Shown here in pieces: positions 1 through 16,000 of a stretch of 64,000 nt of DNA (its first letter is position 1; the number at the start of each line of letters is the position of its first letter). The DNA comes from Salarias fasciatus (lineage: Eukaryota; Chordata; Actinopteri; Blenniiformes; Blenniidae). The notes beneath the pieces were generated by a model, which was not told the origin of the DNA, did not search any database, and saw nothing but the letters and a program-made list of their open reading frames with translations. The stretch covers positions 37,513,643 to 37,577,642 of the forward strand of contig NC_043758.1 of NCBI RefSeq assembly GCF_902148845.1, read 5' to 3'. Both the position numbers and the translations under genes were made by a program.

Positions 1-1888
1 TGGATTTGATGCTTGAATTTTCCATCTTGTTTCAGCCAAACAGACAGTTGCGTTTGGGCTTTATGAATGCATTAACATGACAAAGGCAAATGGAAATTCT
101 GCAAAACTGAAACATTCGCACAGAATCGGTCAGATTAGCAACAAATGCATGGTTCTGGAACATGAATGAAAGCCGCATATGCACAGGGAGAACATGCAAA
201 TGCCTCAGAGAAAGGCCTCCAGGCTCGGCCCCGGTGCGTCACCATGGTGCGGGTTTTGAGCTGGTTCTGGTCCCGATGAGCTCCTCAGGTGATGCGTGGC
301 TCGGCTCTGCCGGCGGCCATGCTGACTCACTCGGTTCGTGGGCACTGGGGATTCCCCGCAGCGGACAGGAGGCTGTCTCCAAAAGGAGAAAGACAGAGGG
401 AGGCTGGTCCTCCGTGCGGCCTGCCGGCCGTGGGGCAGCGGCGGGGACGGCTGGAGGCCGGTGTTGAGAGCAGCTGGCTGCAGACCTGGACGTGGGGGGA
501 GCGTGGAGGTGGACGGTGAGGCAGAGTTTCCCCGAAACACCGAGCCCACCAGAAAAGTGGACTTACACAGGAGAGAATCCAGGAGGGCGGGGGACAATAG
601 GAGGTAACGGGGTGGGAGGCGGCGGCGGCGGCGGCGGAGGAAGCGCAGTCGTACAGTGAAGTTACTACGATGGCAGGATTGTGCTGTTGCATGGCAACAG
701 TTTCCACAGAAACCTTTGCTCAGAAACACTCGGCTTCGGTCTTCACATAACTGCAGCCGGCAGAAGAAGAGAAAAAAAAAAAAAAACAGCTGACTGCAGG
801 AATACAAATGAAGCGTCTTCACTTCACTTGCAGGAGATGAAGACGGTCGTCTGTTTTCAGCTAATGCAGAAAATAAAACATGGACTTTATTGCATCCTTC
901 ATATGATGCCTGTTGATCTGTGTTGCATAACAGGCTGCAGGCCGCCTGCAAACACAGAGCGTTTACCAGCAGCTTCTACTGAGAGGAGCTGCTCCAGACA
1001 CACAAACCAGGCAGAGATGGAAGATCAGAGAGCTGCAAAGGTATGGAGGCATCTTCTGTCAGCTCCTCTGCTCGGACTGATGAACCTGGAGGAACAGCTG
1101 ACCGGCCCTGGATGCTCGGCCGAGGCCGGAGCGCCGGGGCAGCGGCTGGCAGCGGCTCTCAGCTCAGGGATTCCACATTCTGCAGAATCATGCCTCCTCC
1201 TCGTGCTCAGCACCGAAACGTCTATTTTTACAGCTCAATCAGAGAGACGGCGAGATGAAACCTGCTCTCTGAAAGCAGGACGAGCGACCAGGAGACATAT
1301 CGGCTGTTTTTCTTTACGTGAACGCTTCCTTGAACTCATCTATCAGAGTGAAATGTTTTTCTAACTCCACAGTGACCAAACACTCTGCTGCATCTAACAC
1401 GCTGCTGGAAACATGATTATATTAGTCCAAAACATGAAGCTGTGAGCATTTCAGAAGTTTCAAATCAGTCATTTTCATTTGATTCACAGGTTCTCCCAGG
1501 GGCCGCTCAAGCAGAGCGAGGGGCCACATACGGCCCACGAGCCTTATAGTTATTTTCACATGAGAAGTATGATTTTATATCTTTCTGTTTTAATATCTCT
1601 GCTACTCCTGTGATCCTCCCTGGAAATGAAGTTGCTTGAGGGCACTTCAGCAGGGCGGCTGCAGCATTGGCGCCTGTACTGCAGGACGATGCCGCCCTCT
1701 GCTGGTCTGGAGGCGGAAGTGCACTCATGCCAGAGTTCTTCAGTGAAAATTGGCTGCTCATCACTGATGGAGGGAAAAAACTAAAACACTGAACTCACCA
1801 CTGAATAAAAGCAGCAGAGGGAGATTTAATGAGACTGTCATTGAGAGTCTGAAAACCAGCACGACTGAACTGCTGTGATTGTAAAAGT
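1..1888. other. Intergenic, no supported gene
   Basis: No coding region is supported here. The stretch from about 230 to 660 is GC-rich, purine-biased and includes a short GGC run near 618-637. Open frames on both strands in this part are low in complexity and resemble no family I know. The segment around 1650-1720 contains a 'ccctctgctgg' type phrase common in the tails of fish retroposons, but no boundaries can be set. The right edge is where the probable camkk1 3' end begins. Confidence 0.6.
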
Positions 1889-1894
1889 TTTATT
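1889..1894 (-). promoter_or_regulatory. Probable camkk1 poly(A) signal
   Basis: On the minus strand this reads AATAAA, about 285 nt downstream of the camkk1 stop codon at 2179. It is the first canonical hexamer seen past the stop in that direction, so it is the likely 3' end signal. Other tttatt occurrences could serve instead. Confidence 0.55.
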
Positions 1895-2178
1895 GACAGA
1901 ATAAACATTATTCAAAGTCAAATCATTGATCGTCTTCACCAAGTGTAGGAAAATGTAAAAATATCTTCATTCATGAGCATATTTACACTTTTAAAGTGGC
2001 GTAAATGTTGACAGAACAGTAAACAAGCACAGTGCAGAGTGTGAAACACAACCTAACGCTCCGGATTTTTAACATTTACTATCACACATAAACTCAAGAG
2101 TGTGAATTTACAGCCAGTGTGAAGCGAGACGTGGTCAAGAAAAAAGAAGGAAGCGACGGTACAAAACGGTCTGAATTT

Positions 2179-7239
<5,061 letters not shown>

Positions 7240-7242
7240 GGT

Positions 7243-7287
7243 GGAGGAGGAGGAGGAGGAGGAGGAGGAGGAGGAGGAGGAGGAGGA
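7243..7287. repeat. (GGA)n repeat abutting the camkk1 start codon
   Basis: About 15 GGA units. On the coding strand this is a CCT/TCC tract ending a few bases before the ATG at 7239-7237, which sits in a good context (CCACCATGA). If the first coding exon extends 5' without a break, the tract is in the 5' UTR. Confidence 0.95.
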
Positions 7288-7846
7288 AGGGTCAGTGCTG
7301 GAGGCGCCGGAGGAGACGGATCAGCGGAGGCTTCAGAGGAGGCATCACTGCACTGGAAGGACTGGAGGAGCAAAGAAGAGAGAACGGACCTTCACACTGA
7401 CTGCCCTCAATGTTCACTCTGCTGAGCAGCAACCGAGAGAAGAGAAACTCTTCAAACTCTTCTTTTAGTTTCTCTACACAGAATCAGCAGTGCTGTCACA
7501 AGAACACATGGATTTTAAGTTTTAAAGCAAACCTGGTCGTCTTTTTCTCTTCATGCATCCATAACACACCAGCTTCAGCCTGCCGAGAGTCACAGTCCAC
7601 TTTCACTGTTTCACTCTGCAGTGCTACGTCCTGTGAACTGTACTGATGTGACTGAATGAAACCTGACAGACAAGTAAAACCCACAATTCATAAGAGAAGA
7701 TAAGAGAAGATACACTGAACTGTCAAATCGCACATAAAACCTATAAATCCAGAGAATATGGATTGAAGTATTGGCCGTATGTCACGTACATTACAGAGTC
7801 TACACAAACACAAGAGGCTTGTATGCAGATCAAACAGATGATGTAT

Positions 7847-7847
<1 letters not shown>

Positions 7848-7890
<43 letters not shown>

Positions 7891-7901
7891 ACACACACAA
7901 G
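7848..7901. repeat. (AC)n microsatellite
   Basis: A CA/AC run with one TA interruption, in the camkk1 upstream region. Confidence 0.95.
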
Positions 7902-8558
7902 CACACATACATTATTGTGGAGGATTAGCCAGACCAGTTGTAAACATATGAAGGAAGCAGTGAAAATCACTGGACATTCACCATTTCATATTCTTGTATT
8001 ACTGCAGGAGGACACGGTCAAACAGCCTGAGATCGGAAATGAACAGAAATATAAACAAAAGTACACAAATGGAGAAATCGCAGCCTCCAAGCAAACTGTT
8101 CAAAGCGTCCGAAGCGACCGAGGCCTCATGTAAACAGTCCAGCAAATACTGTCCCTGAACAGACTCTCAGAAGGTGCACATATATAAAAACCCTCATTAC
8201 TGAAACACATCAATCTCTACAACTTCAATAATAAAAAGTTCACATGCAGATAAGAGCCTGTAAAATGAAAACACATTTCCACCTGAGTCCCAACCAATAA
8301 ATCATGTTAGAACAGAGAAAAGAGAGCGGAGTGGTGTACTCACACAGGCTGTTGTGAGGCTGCTGTCAGTGTCCGGGCTGCGGCAGAGACATGAGCAGCG
8401 CTCGTCTTAGGGATTAACCGAGGCCACATATAGCTGAGGCAGAGTTATTCTGAGGCCGGCCGGCCGGCGCTCTGCGGCCCTGCTGACAGGCTGGTCAAGC
8501 ACAAAGGGACACTTACAGGTCAGAGCCTCACATCAGGGCAGCACTGGAGGGATGGGAA

Positions 8559-8560
<2 letters not shown>

Positions 8561-8616
<56 letters not shown>
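8561..8616. repeat. (AC)n microsatellite
   Basis: An uninterrupted AC run of about 28 units in intergenic DNA. Confidence 0.95.
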
Positions 8617-8618
<2 letters not shown>

Positions 8619-9284
8619 ATTGCTGTGATTATACAGTTATTAGCCTACTAGAGGATTGCATACCATAAATATATAAAGTGAAAGCAATAAATATTAAATA
8701 GCTATGAAATGCTATAATTTCTTACATTATTTTTAGGTTGGTTCAAATACTTAGCTTGCTATATTTTCTATGATTTAAAACATGCAGTTATTTTATCTGC
8801 AGTAAAATTAAGAAGTTAATAGTAAATACTTTTTTGTGTATTTGGAATCTATACAGTCAGATTTTTTTTTAAAATTAATTTATTGCATTAACATGTCTCT
8901 TTTTCCCGTCTATAAGCTCGATTTTGTTGTTGTTTGTTTGCTTCTTCTGTGTCATTTAATAAAATGTGTGACTTTCTGCAGGGTTTTCTGGGATATCAAA
9001 CTGTCTGACCCAAAACGCTGGAGCTGTGAAAGGCTGGACTCCCACATAGAAACCACGCAAACATGTTAGACTCAGCATTAACCTAAACAGAGACAGAAAG
9101 TCTCCCAATCAGCCTCGAACCAATAAAAGAGCTGATCACTGCACCACCATGAACCACCTTCAAGACAAAGATTCATGTGAAATTTGAATTTGGAATGGAA
9201 CTGGAGTGAAATAGGGAAATTAACACTTAACTATAAGTCAATTATTTCAATTATTTATTCAAAACTGATCGTGAAATCACGCGC

Positions 9285-9530
9285 CGTTTCCGACAGACCG
9301 TGAACGCAACAGGCGGTGAGCGCGCGCACCGCTGCCCAGGTAGATCCCAGGTGAGCTCGCGCCCCGCGGATCGGCTGCAGCTCTGCCGCTGGAGGACCGC
9401 GGAGCAGGTGGTGGTCTGCAGGCGGCGGCCCGGGGGCTCCGGGGGCCGGTCAGACCTGTCCGGCTGCAGCCGCTGCAGAGGAACCAGCAGCCGCCGCAGT
9501 GAGCCGCTGGCTCCTGTGTCTGTGAACACT
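9285..9530. promoter_or_regulatory. CpG-rich block, candidate promoter
   Basis: This is a sharp GC- and CpG-rich island in otherwise AT-rich DNA about 2 kb upstream of the camkk1 start codon. It could hold a non-coding first exon or promoter of camkk1. It might also belong to a decayed mobile element. No splice link to 7239 can be shown from sequence alone. Confidence 0.3.
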
Positions 9531-9779
9531 TCAGCAATTTTTTTCTGAATAAATGTCTGAATAAAGAAGAAAACATTGATGTTTTTGCTTGGAATAATAA
9601 GTGAACATGGCAATAAGCTGTCTGACGCAATTTTCCAAGATGGCGGCCCACAGTCCGCCTTTGCACTCATGGACACGATTTATTTAACAGAAGTTTTAGA
9701 AGAATTTCATACAATGAAGCGAGCAGATCGACGGATGCTTAACAACACGGACATTTTTTAAAGCTGGAGCCTCAAAGTT

Positions 9780-9995
9780 AATGAAGAAAGAAAAACGAGA
9801 AAAAAGCAGTTTACTTCCGGGAGACGTCATTACGTCACGGCCGCCCCCTGTCCAATCAGAACACTTCGTCGGAGAGCATTTAACTCTTCATTTTTCCCAT
9901 GTAAACACCAAGCTCATGAATATAGTTCTGAATTTCTTAATTCAGAATAAACCAATTCCGAATTAAAACACACCATGTAACCACACTCACTGAAG
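9780..9995. repeat. Unclassified repeat-like sequence with palindromes
   Basis: The stretch has a CpG-containing part (about 9815-9850) followed by AT-rich sequence with short palindromes, such as ttctgaatt/aattcagaa around 9925-9950, and a 'catgtaa' motif near both ends of the AT-rich half. It looks like one end of a non-autonomous DNA element, but no target duplication was found. Confidence 0.3.
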
Positions 9996-10451
9996 CTGAA
10001 GTTTCAGTTTGTTCACTTAATTTTTAGATATTTGGACTGGAACATTTACAGTCATGTTTTCAGAGGTTTTGCAGTTTTAAAATAAGGAAAATGTCTTTTG
10101 CTCTTTCTCAATAACAGGATGGAAACACTGTACGAAGAAAGTGCTGTCACTGTTCAAGGTAGTGAAAAAACCTGTTTCCTGTTTAATGTAGTGAAAAAGC
10201 TGTTGTTCACCGTGTCCCTGCAGCAGCAGAGTTCCTGTAAAATAAATGTATTGTCTTTCATAACATAATAAGAATAAAGGTAAATGATAAATGATAACTC
10301 CCTGCACCAGGACAGGAGCTGGCCATCAAGGCGGAGTGTGTCCACTGGCTTTTATTTGGCCACAGACTTCAGTTACATCTTTGTCAGCAGCGTCTGTGCC
10401 ATTTTCTCATCAGCTCATGGTTTTGTGCTTTTCACCTCTCTCACATCCTCG

Positions 10452-11546
10452 TGTAATAACCTGATAAATATCAGTTGTGTGTTTCTCTGTTGTTGTTTTT
10501 TAATTATCTGATGTTTATGTATGTTCAGAATCAAATTCATAAATGGTTGTTAAAATGTTTTTTATAATTCATTGTGAGGTTGTGAACTGAATTCAAAAAT
10601 AGTTAATTGATATTGATTATTTTTTTTTTTTGTATTTGGAGAAAGTTTTTTTTGCGTGTGTGACGACACAGCAGGAGGGACTAGTTTTGTGTCGGCGCGG
10701 AGGTTCACGGGGGCCGCGCATGGAGGAACGGGAGAACGAGAAACGTGTGGGGAGGAAACCAGACTTGGAGCCGTACTGGAGAGCGAAATCTGGATTATAT
10801 CCCAGTCAGGCGGACTTTTCTCGGGTGGACCTCGCTCATCCTGTCGGGTGGAGCGGGTTTTGATGACGGAACCCCGTGCTTACTTGCCGTGCAGCTGGAG
10901 CTAACGAGATTAGCTTAGCTTGCTGGAGCGGCCTTGGCACGGCTTGCTTGAGGAACGTCGGACGCCACAGGAACGGGGAGCGCTGTCGGTGGGAGCTGTG
11001 GAATCAGCACGGACGCTGCCTGGTGGAGGTCAGTACGTGGTCAGCAGGAGGGACCGAGCCCTGCAGTTGGCTGCTGTTTCTTCGCACAGAGAGAGGACAG
11101 TCTGCCGGCAGGGGAACTACAGGTGTGGCAGGGATACCGTCACCTTTGAAACTGGGGGGGAACGCCATTTAAGAGCTCCAACATAAGGCGCGCCAACGAA
11201 CTATAAACTGAACTTTAAAACAAGAGTGCACTCAGGCTCACAGAATATAGTTTTTTTTCATTTAAATCCCGGGTGATTGTGTTTATATTGATTGATTCAT
11301 TGTCCATTCAAGGTGTTAATTTGATGTGGTTTTGAAAGAGTTCAATACAGAGTTCACTTCAATCGTTGTGGTTGTATTATTTCTGCGGTGTATTCATACA
11401 AAGTGAAGTGAGAATCATACATTACCCTAGACTGTTTTTTTCATTGGAATGTCTCTCTCACCTTAATTTTATTAATCTAAAGGGACTCTTATTTCATCCG
11501 TCCATTATACAGTGTTTTATGTAGAGCCGGTGGTGAGAGGGTTACA
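10452..11546 (+). repeat. 5' LTR of the Gypsy element
   Basis: Direct repeat of 17597-18691, starting tgtaataacc and ending gggttaca. It contains short open frames that recur in the 3' LTR and are not genes. Only a handful of differences, mostly in homopolymer runs, separate the two copies by eye. Confidence 0.95.
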
Positions 11547-11550
11547 TTTT

Positions 11551-11568
11551 TGGGGGCTCGTCCGGGAT
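11551..11568 (+). other. Primer binding site, tRNA-Pro type
   Basis: Four bases after the 5' LTR lies tgggggctcgtccgggat. This matches the 18-nt site complementary to the 3' end of tRNA-Pro, the same primer site known from murine leukaemia virus. Confidence 0.9.
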
Positions 11569-11647
11569 TGTTTTATTTTTTCTGTGGATGTGTGAAACTC
11601 GTGGCGAACTAAGTCAGCATCTTGTGTGATTCTGTGTGACTTTCAAA

Positions 11648-13042
11648 ATGGATGCTGCTGAGATTGAAGCATGGTGCAGAAGGAAACAGGTCGCCTGTGA
11701 AAATGCTCTTGTGTTGAGTAACATTGCTTCTGATGTTGCAGATGATGTGCTGCTCAGAGCTTTAAGCCAGGTCAAAGTTTTGGGAAAATGTACGATTGTC
11801 GATCGCTGTCTTGACACCGCTTCTAAGACGCAGTTTGTGCTAATTCGGACTTCCACTGACCTGACTAAGCAAGACCTGCCAGACTGTGTTGGACTTCCCG
11901 GGGAAGTTGGGCCCTGGCCTGTTCATGTGCTTCCTGTTTCTCAAGGGGAGGGAGGGTTTAAAGATAAACTACTGTCCTTTTTGGAGCAGGAAGGGAAGAC
12001 GGTTGCTGACATCCAAGGGTTTCTTGATCCCTCCCCACTTAATGTAAACACAGCACTGATCAATGCACTTAGCTCCATTGTGGACAAATGTAGCCCAGCC
12101 TCTGCTGATACCCATAGCTACCGCAAGCTGCGCATGTTTTCTGGAGTCAAGCCTGTTCCCAGTGGGGAAGAGGAGTACGATGCTTGGGCTGAGCAGACCA
12201 TGCATTTGCTCGAGGAGTGGCAGTGCAATGATGCTGTGAAAAAACAGAGAGTGGTGGAAAGTTTGAAAGGGCCTGCAGCAGACATTGTCCGATTTCTAAA
12301 AACGCAGAACCCTTCTGCTACTTCTTATGACTACATGCAGGCTTTGGAAGTGGCTTTTGGGACCACTGAGAGCACTTCTGACCTTCTTGTGAGATTCAGA
12401 CACACATTTCAGAATGATGGTGAAAAACTTTCCAGTTACCTGTTCAGGTTGGATAAATTACTGCACTCTGTGTTGCGAAAAGGTGGGATCAAGGTTCCTG
12501 AAATGGATCAGCTTCGCGTTGACCAGATTGTGAGGGGTGCGTTACCCAGTGACATGATTGCCTTACGCATCCGCATGACTCATAAGCTGCGAGCACCTCC
12601 TTCTTTTAGCGAGTTATTGAAGGAAGTGAGGGAGGAGGAGGATGTGCTTCAGAGCAGACGTGATGTCAAAAGTAAAGTTGTGTCCAACACTGTTTCAGTG
12701 CCCTTACCAACTTCTGATGACAAAGAGCACTCTGATGTGGAGCAGCTGAGAAAGGAGATCAGTGTCATGAAGGCAGAGATGGTGAATCTTAGAGCTGCAA
12801 CCGTAATGACTCCCACAGACACCCGCGAAGCACGGGCCGAAATCCCAAAAGGGAAATTCAGGAAAAGTGATCAGCTACAAAAGTCCCACTATGATGAGGA
12901 CAAACCAGGGATTTTCTGTTATAAGTGCGGGGAGGATGGACATTTCAAACGTGAGTGTGAGGGTGAGGAGAACCTCAAGAGAGTCAACAATCGCCTGATA
13001 AAATTAACCAAGAAAATGGGAAACTACCGAGGGACCCAGTAA
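11648..13042 (+). CDS. gag: Gag of the Gypsy element (fossil)
   Basis: A frame of about 464 aa starting at the first ATG after the leader. The N-terminal part (EIEAWCRRKQ, then ALVLSNI) resembles the PNMA family, which is known to derive from Gypsy Gag. The middle fits a retrotransposon capsid. A single CCHC zinc knuckle, CYKCGEDGHFKREC, lies near residue 423. It would package element RNA into a particle. The call rests on motif order and position between the primer site and pol. Confidence 0.85.
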   Translation: MDAAEIEAWCRRKQVACENALVLSNIASDVADDVLLRALSQVKVLGKCTIVDRCLDTASKTQFVLIRTSTDLTKQDLPDCVGLPGEVGPWPVHVLPVSQGEGGFKDKLLSFLEQEGKTVADIQGFLDPSPLNVNTALINALSSIVDKCSPASADTHSYRKLRMFSGVKPVPSGEEEYDAWAEQTMHLLEEWQCNDAVKKQRVVESLKGPAADIVRFLKTQNPSATSYDYMQALEVAFGTTESTSDLLVRFRHTFQNDGEKLSSYLFRLDKLLHSVLRKGGIKVPEMDQLRVDQIVRGALPSDMIALRIRMTHKLRAPPSFSELLKEVREEEDVLQSRRDVKSKVVSNTVSVPLPTSDDKEHSDVEQLRKEISVMKAEMVNLRAATVMTPTDTREARAEIPKGKFRKSDQLQKSHYDEDKPGIFCYKCGEDGHFKRECEGEENLKRVNNRLIKLTKKMGNYRGTQ

Positions 13043-13062
13043 AGGAACGGCCTGGGGTCCCG

Positions 13063-16000
13063 GTGGTAAAAACACGTTCCAACAAGTGCATCAAAAGTGA
13101 TAAACAAGTGGTAGACACTATACCAGAAGGCTTAGTGGGCCCCAGTTCAGCTGTGTCAGTACAGATTGAGGGCATTTATGCTAAAGCCATCCTTGACACT
13201 GGCTCTCAAGTTACTCTGCTGTACAAGTCTTTCTATGAGAAGTACCTGACTCATTTGCCATTGACGCCTATCAGTGCCTTACAAATATGGGGACTTAGCC
13301 CTTCTGAGTACCCTTATGATGGTTATTTGTCAGTCAGGTTGGAGTTCATGGAGGCTGATGTCGGAGTGGTTGAGAACATTGATGCTCTTGTGCTGGTCTG
13401 TCCTGACCCCGCGGTTAAAGGCGAGGCATCCATTCTCATTGGCACAAACACACCCACTGTGCAGCGGTTGCTGAAAAGCTGTAAAGACAAGAGGGGGGAG
13501 GACTTTTTGAGCACAATGCAAATTCACCCTGTGTTCCAAGGTGTGTTTGAAAAGTTAGCTGACACGCCACCCTGTTGTGATGATGACGATGATAAGAGAG
13601 GGACTGTGTGGTTCACTCAAACAAAACCTGTAACCTTGCGCCCTGGGGGAGTGGCTAGAGTGACAGGTGTTCCAAAGTTTCAAGGAATTCCCAGTAGTCA
13701 TGCGATCCTTGTGGATTCTCCCGATGAACAGTCAGATGACTCAAGATTCCCCGATCAGATTCTGGTGCGGTCAGAACTGCAGGCATCATCTGTAGTAATG
13801 TCGAAAAGAATCACGGTGCTTGTCAGAAATGTTTCAGCCAAAGCAGTCACGCTGACCAAGGGCACGCCAATTGCTCATCTCTTTCCTGTGGAGGTGCCTC
13901 CACATGGAGTGAGCAAAGAGACCAAAGATAAGTCCAAGAATAAAATGACTCCAGCCTCTTTAAATTTTGGAGATTCTCCCGTCTCTAAAGAATGGAAAGA
14001 GAGACTGACAAAGAAATTGATGGAGCGCTCCGAAGTTTTCTCCACTCATGAGTTTGACGTGGGATGCAGTCAAAACACATGCCACACCATTAAAACCACC
14101 GACGACAGACCCTTCAGGGAGAGGTCTCGTCGACTGCCACCTGCTGATGTTGAGGCATTGAGAGAGCATTTAGGGCAGCTAAAGAAGGCTGGGATCATTA
14201 CTGAGTCCCGCAGCCCTTATGCTTCGCCTATAGTGGTGGTAAGGAAAAAGAATGGCAAAATACGGATGTGTGTGGATTTCAGGACCTTGAACAGGCGTAC
14301 TGTCCCAGACCAGTATACTGTGCCGAGGATTGAAGATGCTTTAGCTTGTCTAAATGGCAGCAAATGGTTCAGTGTGCTTGACTTGAGGAGTGGCTACTAT
14401 CAAGTGCCGATGAGTGAGAGTGACAAAGAAAAGACAGCTTTCATTTGCCCGATTGGTTTCTACCAATTTGAACGGATGCCACAGGGAGTGTCAGGGGCTC
14501 CTGCCACATTCCAACGCATTATGGAGAAAACTGTCGGGGACATGAATCTGCTTGAGGTGTTGGTTTATCTTGACGACCTTATTGTGTTTGGTGCCACTCT
14601 TGAAGAGCATGAGGCGAGGTTGTTAAAGGTGCTTGATCGACTCAAGGATGAAGGGCTTAAGCTGTCGCTGGACAAATGCCAGTTTTGTCAGCCATCAGTG
14701 ACATATGTTGGACATGTCATCTCTCAAAATGGTGTGTCTACCGATCCCAAAAAGACCGAGGCTGTAACCACATGGCCCAGACCAACCACAGTAACTGCTT
14801 TGAGGTCATTTCTTGGTTTCTGTGGATACTACAGGCGGTTCGTGAAGGATTATTCCAAAATCACTTATCCTTTGAACCAACTACTGTCCGGTTATCCACC
14901 TGCTGCAAAGAAGTCGAAGTTGAACAACAACAGGGACTACCTCAACCCAGCTGAGCCTTTTGGGAGTAGATGGGATGGAGAATGTGAAGCAGCCTTTGAA
15001 ATGCTTAAGCAGAGACTTACACAAGCTCCTGTGTTAGCTTTTGCCGATCCACGGTTACCCTACGTTTTGCACGTGGATGCCAGCCGAGAAGGCTTAGGGG
15101 GTGTGCTTTATCAGGATCAGGGCGAAGGCCTGAGACCAGTTGCTTTTGTGAGTCGGAGCTTAACTCCCTCGGAAAAACATTACCCTGCTCATAAACTTGA
15201 GTTTCTGGCATTGAAGTGGGCAGTGGTGGATAAGCTACATGACTACCTGTATGGGGTGAAGTTTGAAGTCCGCACGGACAACAATCCACTGACTTATGTG
15301 CTGACCTCTGCTAAACTTGATGCCACCGGTCACCGCTGGCTAGCGGCATTGTCGACATATGACTTCAGCCTGAAGTACAGGTCTGGGGTTCAAAACATTG
15401 ATGCTGATGCGTTGTCGCGTCTCCCACATCTTTCACAGACCTCAGAACAAAAATGGAAAGACATTTCCCCTGCAGGTGTGAGAGCTATGTGTCAGAGTTC
15501 TACAGTGACCAAGCAGAGAAATCATTGTCTGACAAGGGCAATTGATCAGTTAGTGCCTTCTGTCCATGCCCTTCCACAGGTTTTCTGTAATTTGTCCACT
15601 CTGAACACCCAAGGAATGCCAGTTTTGACTCACAGGGAGTTGTCAGAAGCTCAGCAAGAGGATGTTGCCATTGGAGAAATATGGTCAGCTTTTCAGCAGG
15701 GTGATGTGTCGAGAGTTGACAAGACTAAACATGAAACCTGCCCTTCACTTTTGAGAGAATGGGGAAATTTCAAGATGCAACAGGGTGTCCTGTACCGGTT
15801 CACAACTCCCCCTGGCAAAGCACAACAATTTCAGCTTGTCTTGCCTGAGAAGTATAGGGAGATGGTGCTGAAGTCACTACATGATGATTCTGGTCATCTC
15901 GGGGTGGATAAGACCTATGGATTGATTAAAGACCGGTTTTACTGGCCGAGGATGAAAACTGCGGTCGAGGACTATTGCAAAGCATGTGCACGCTGCATCA

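Larger units (their letters stand above)
7240..10451. other. camkk1 upstream region, no supported gene
   Basis: No protein-coding gene is supported. The part next to 7240 is probably camkk1 5' untranslated sequence. The stretch holds CA microsatellites near 7848 and 8561, a GC-rich patch near 8445-8500, a CpG-rich block at about 9285-9530 and repeat-like sequence at about 9780-9995 with small palindromes. The right edge is the 5' LTR of the Gypsy element. Confidence 0.6.

Noticed and set aside
205-951. 248-aa minus-strand open frame
   Set aside because: Low-complexity, CpG-rich sequence with no family resemblance and overlapping frames on the other strand.
681-1364. 227-aa plus-strand open frame
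   Set aside because: No recognisable domain, biased composition, no splice or start context beyond chance.
10630-11186. Short open frames in the LTR, repeated at 17752-18332
   Set aside because: They lie inside the LTRs and are carried twice because the LTRs are duplicated; no domain is seen.
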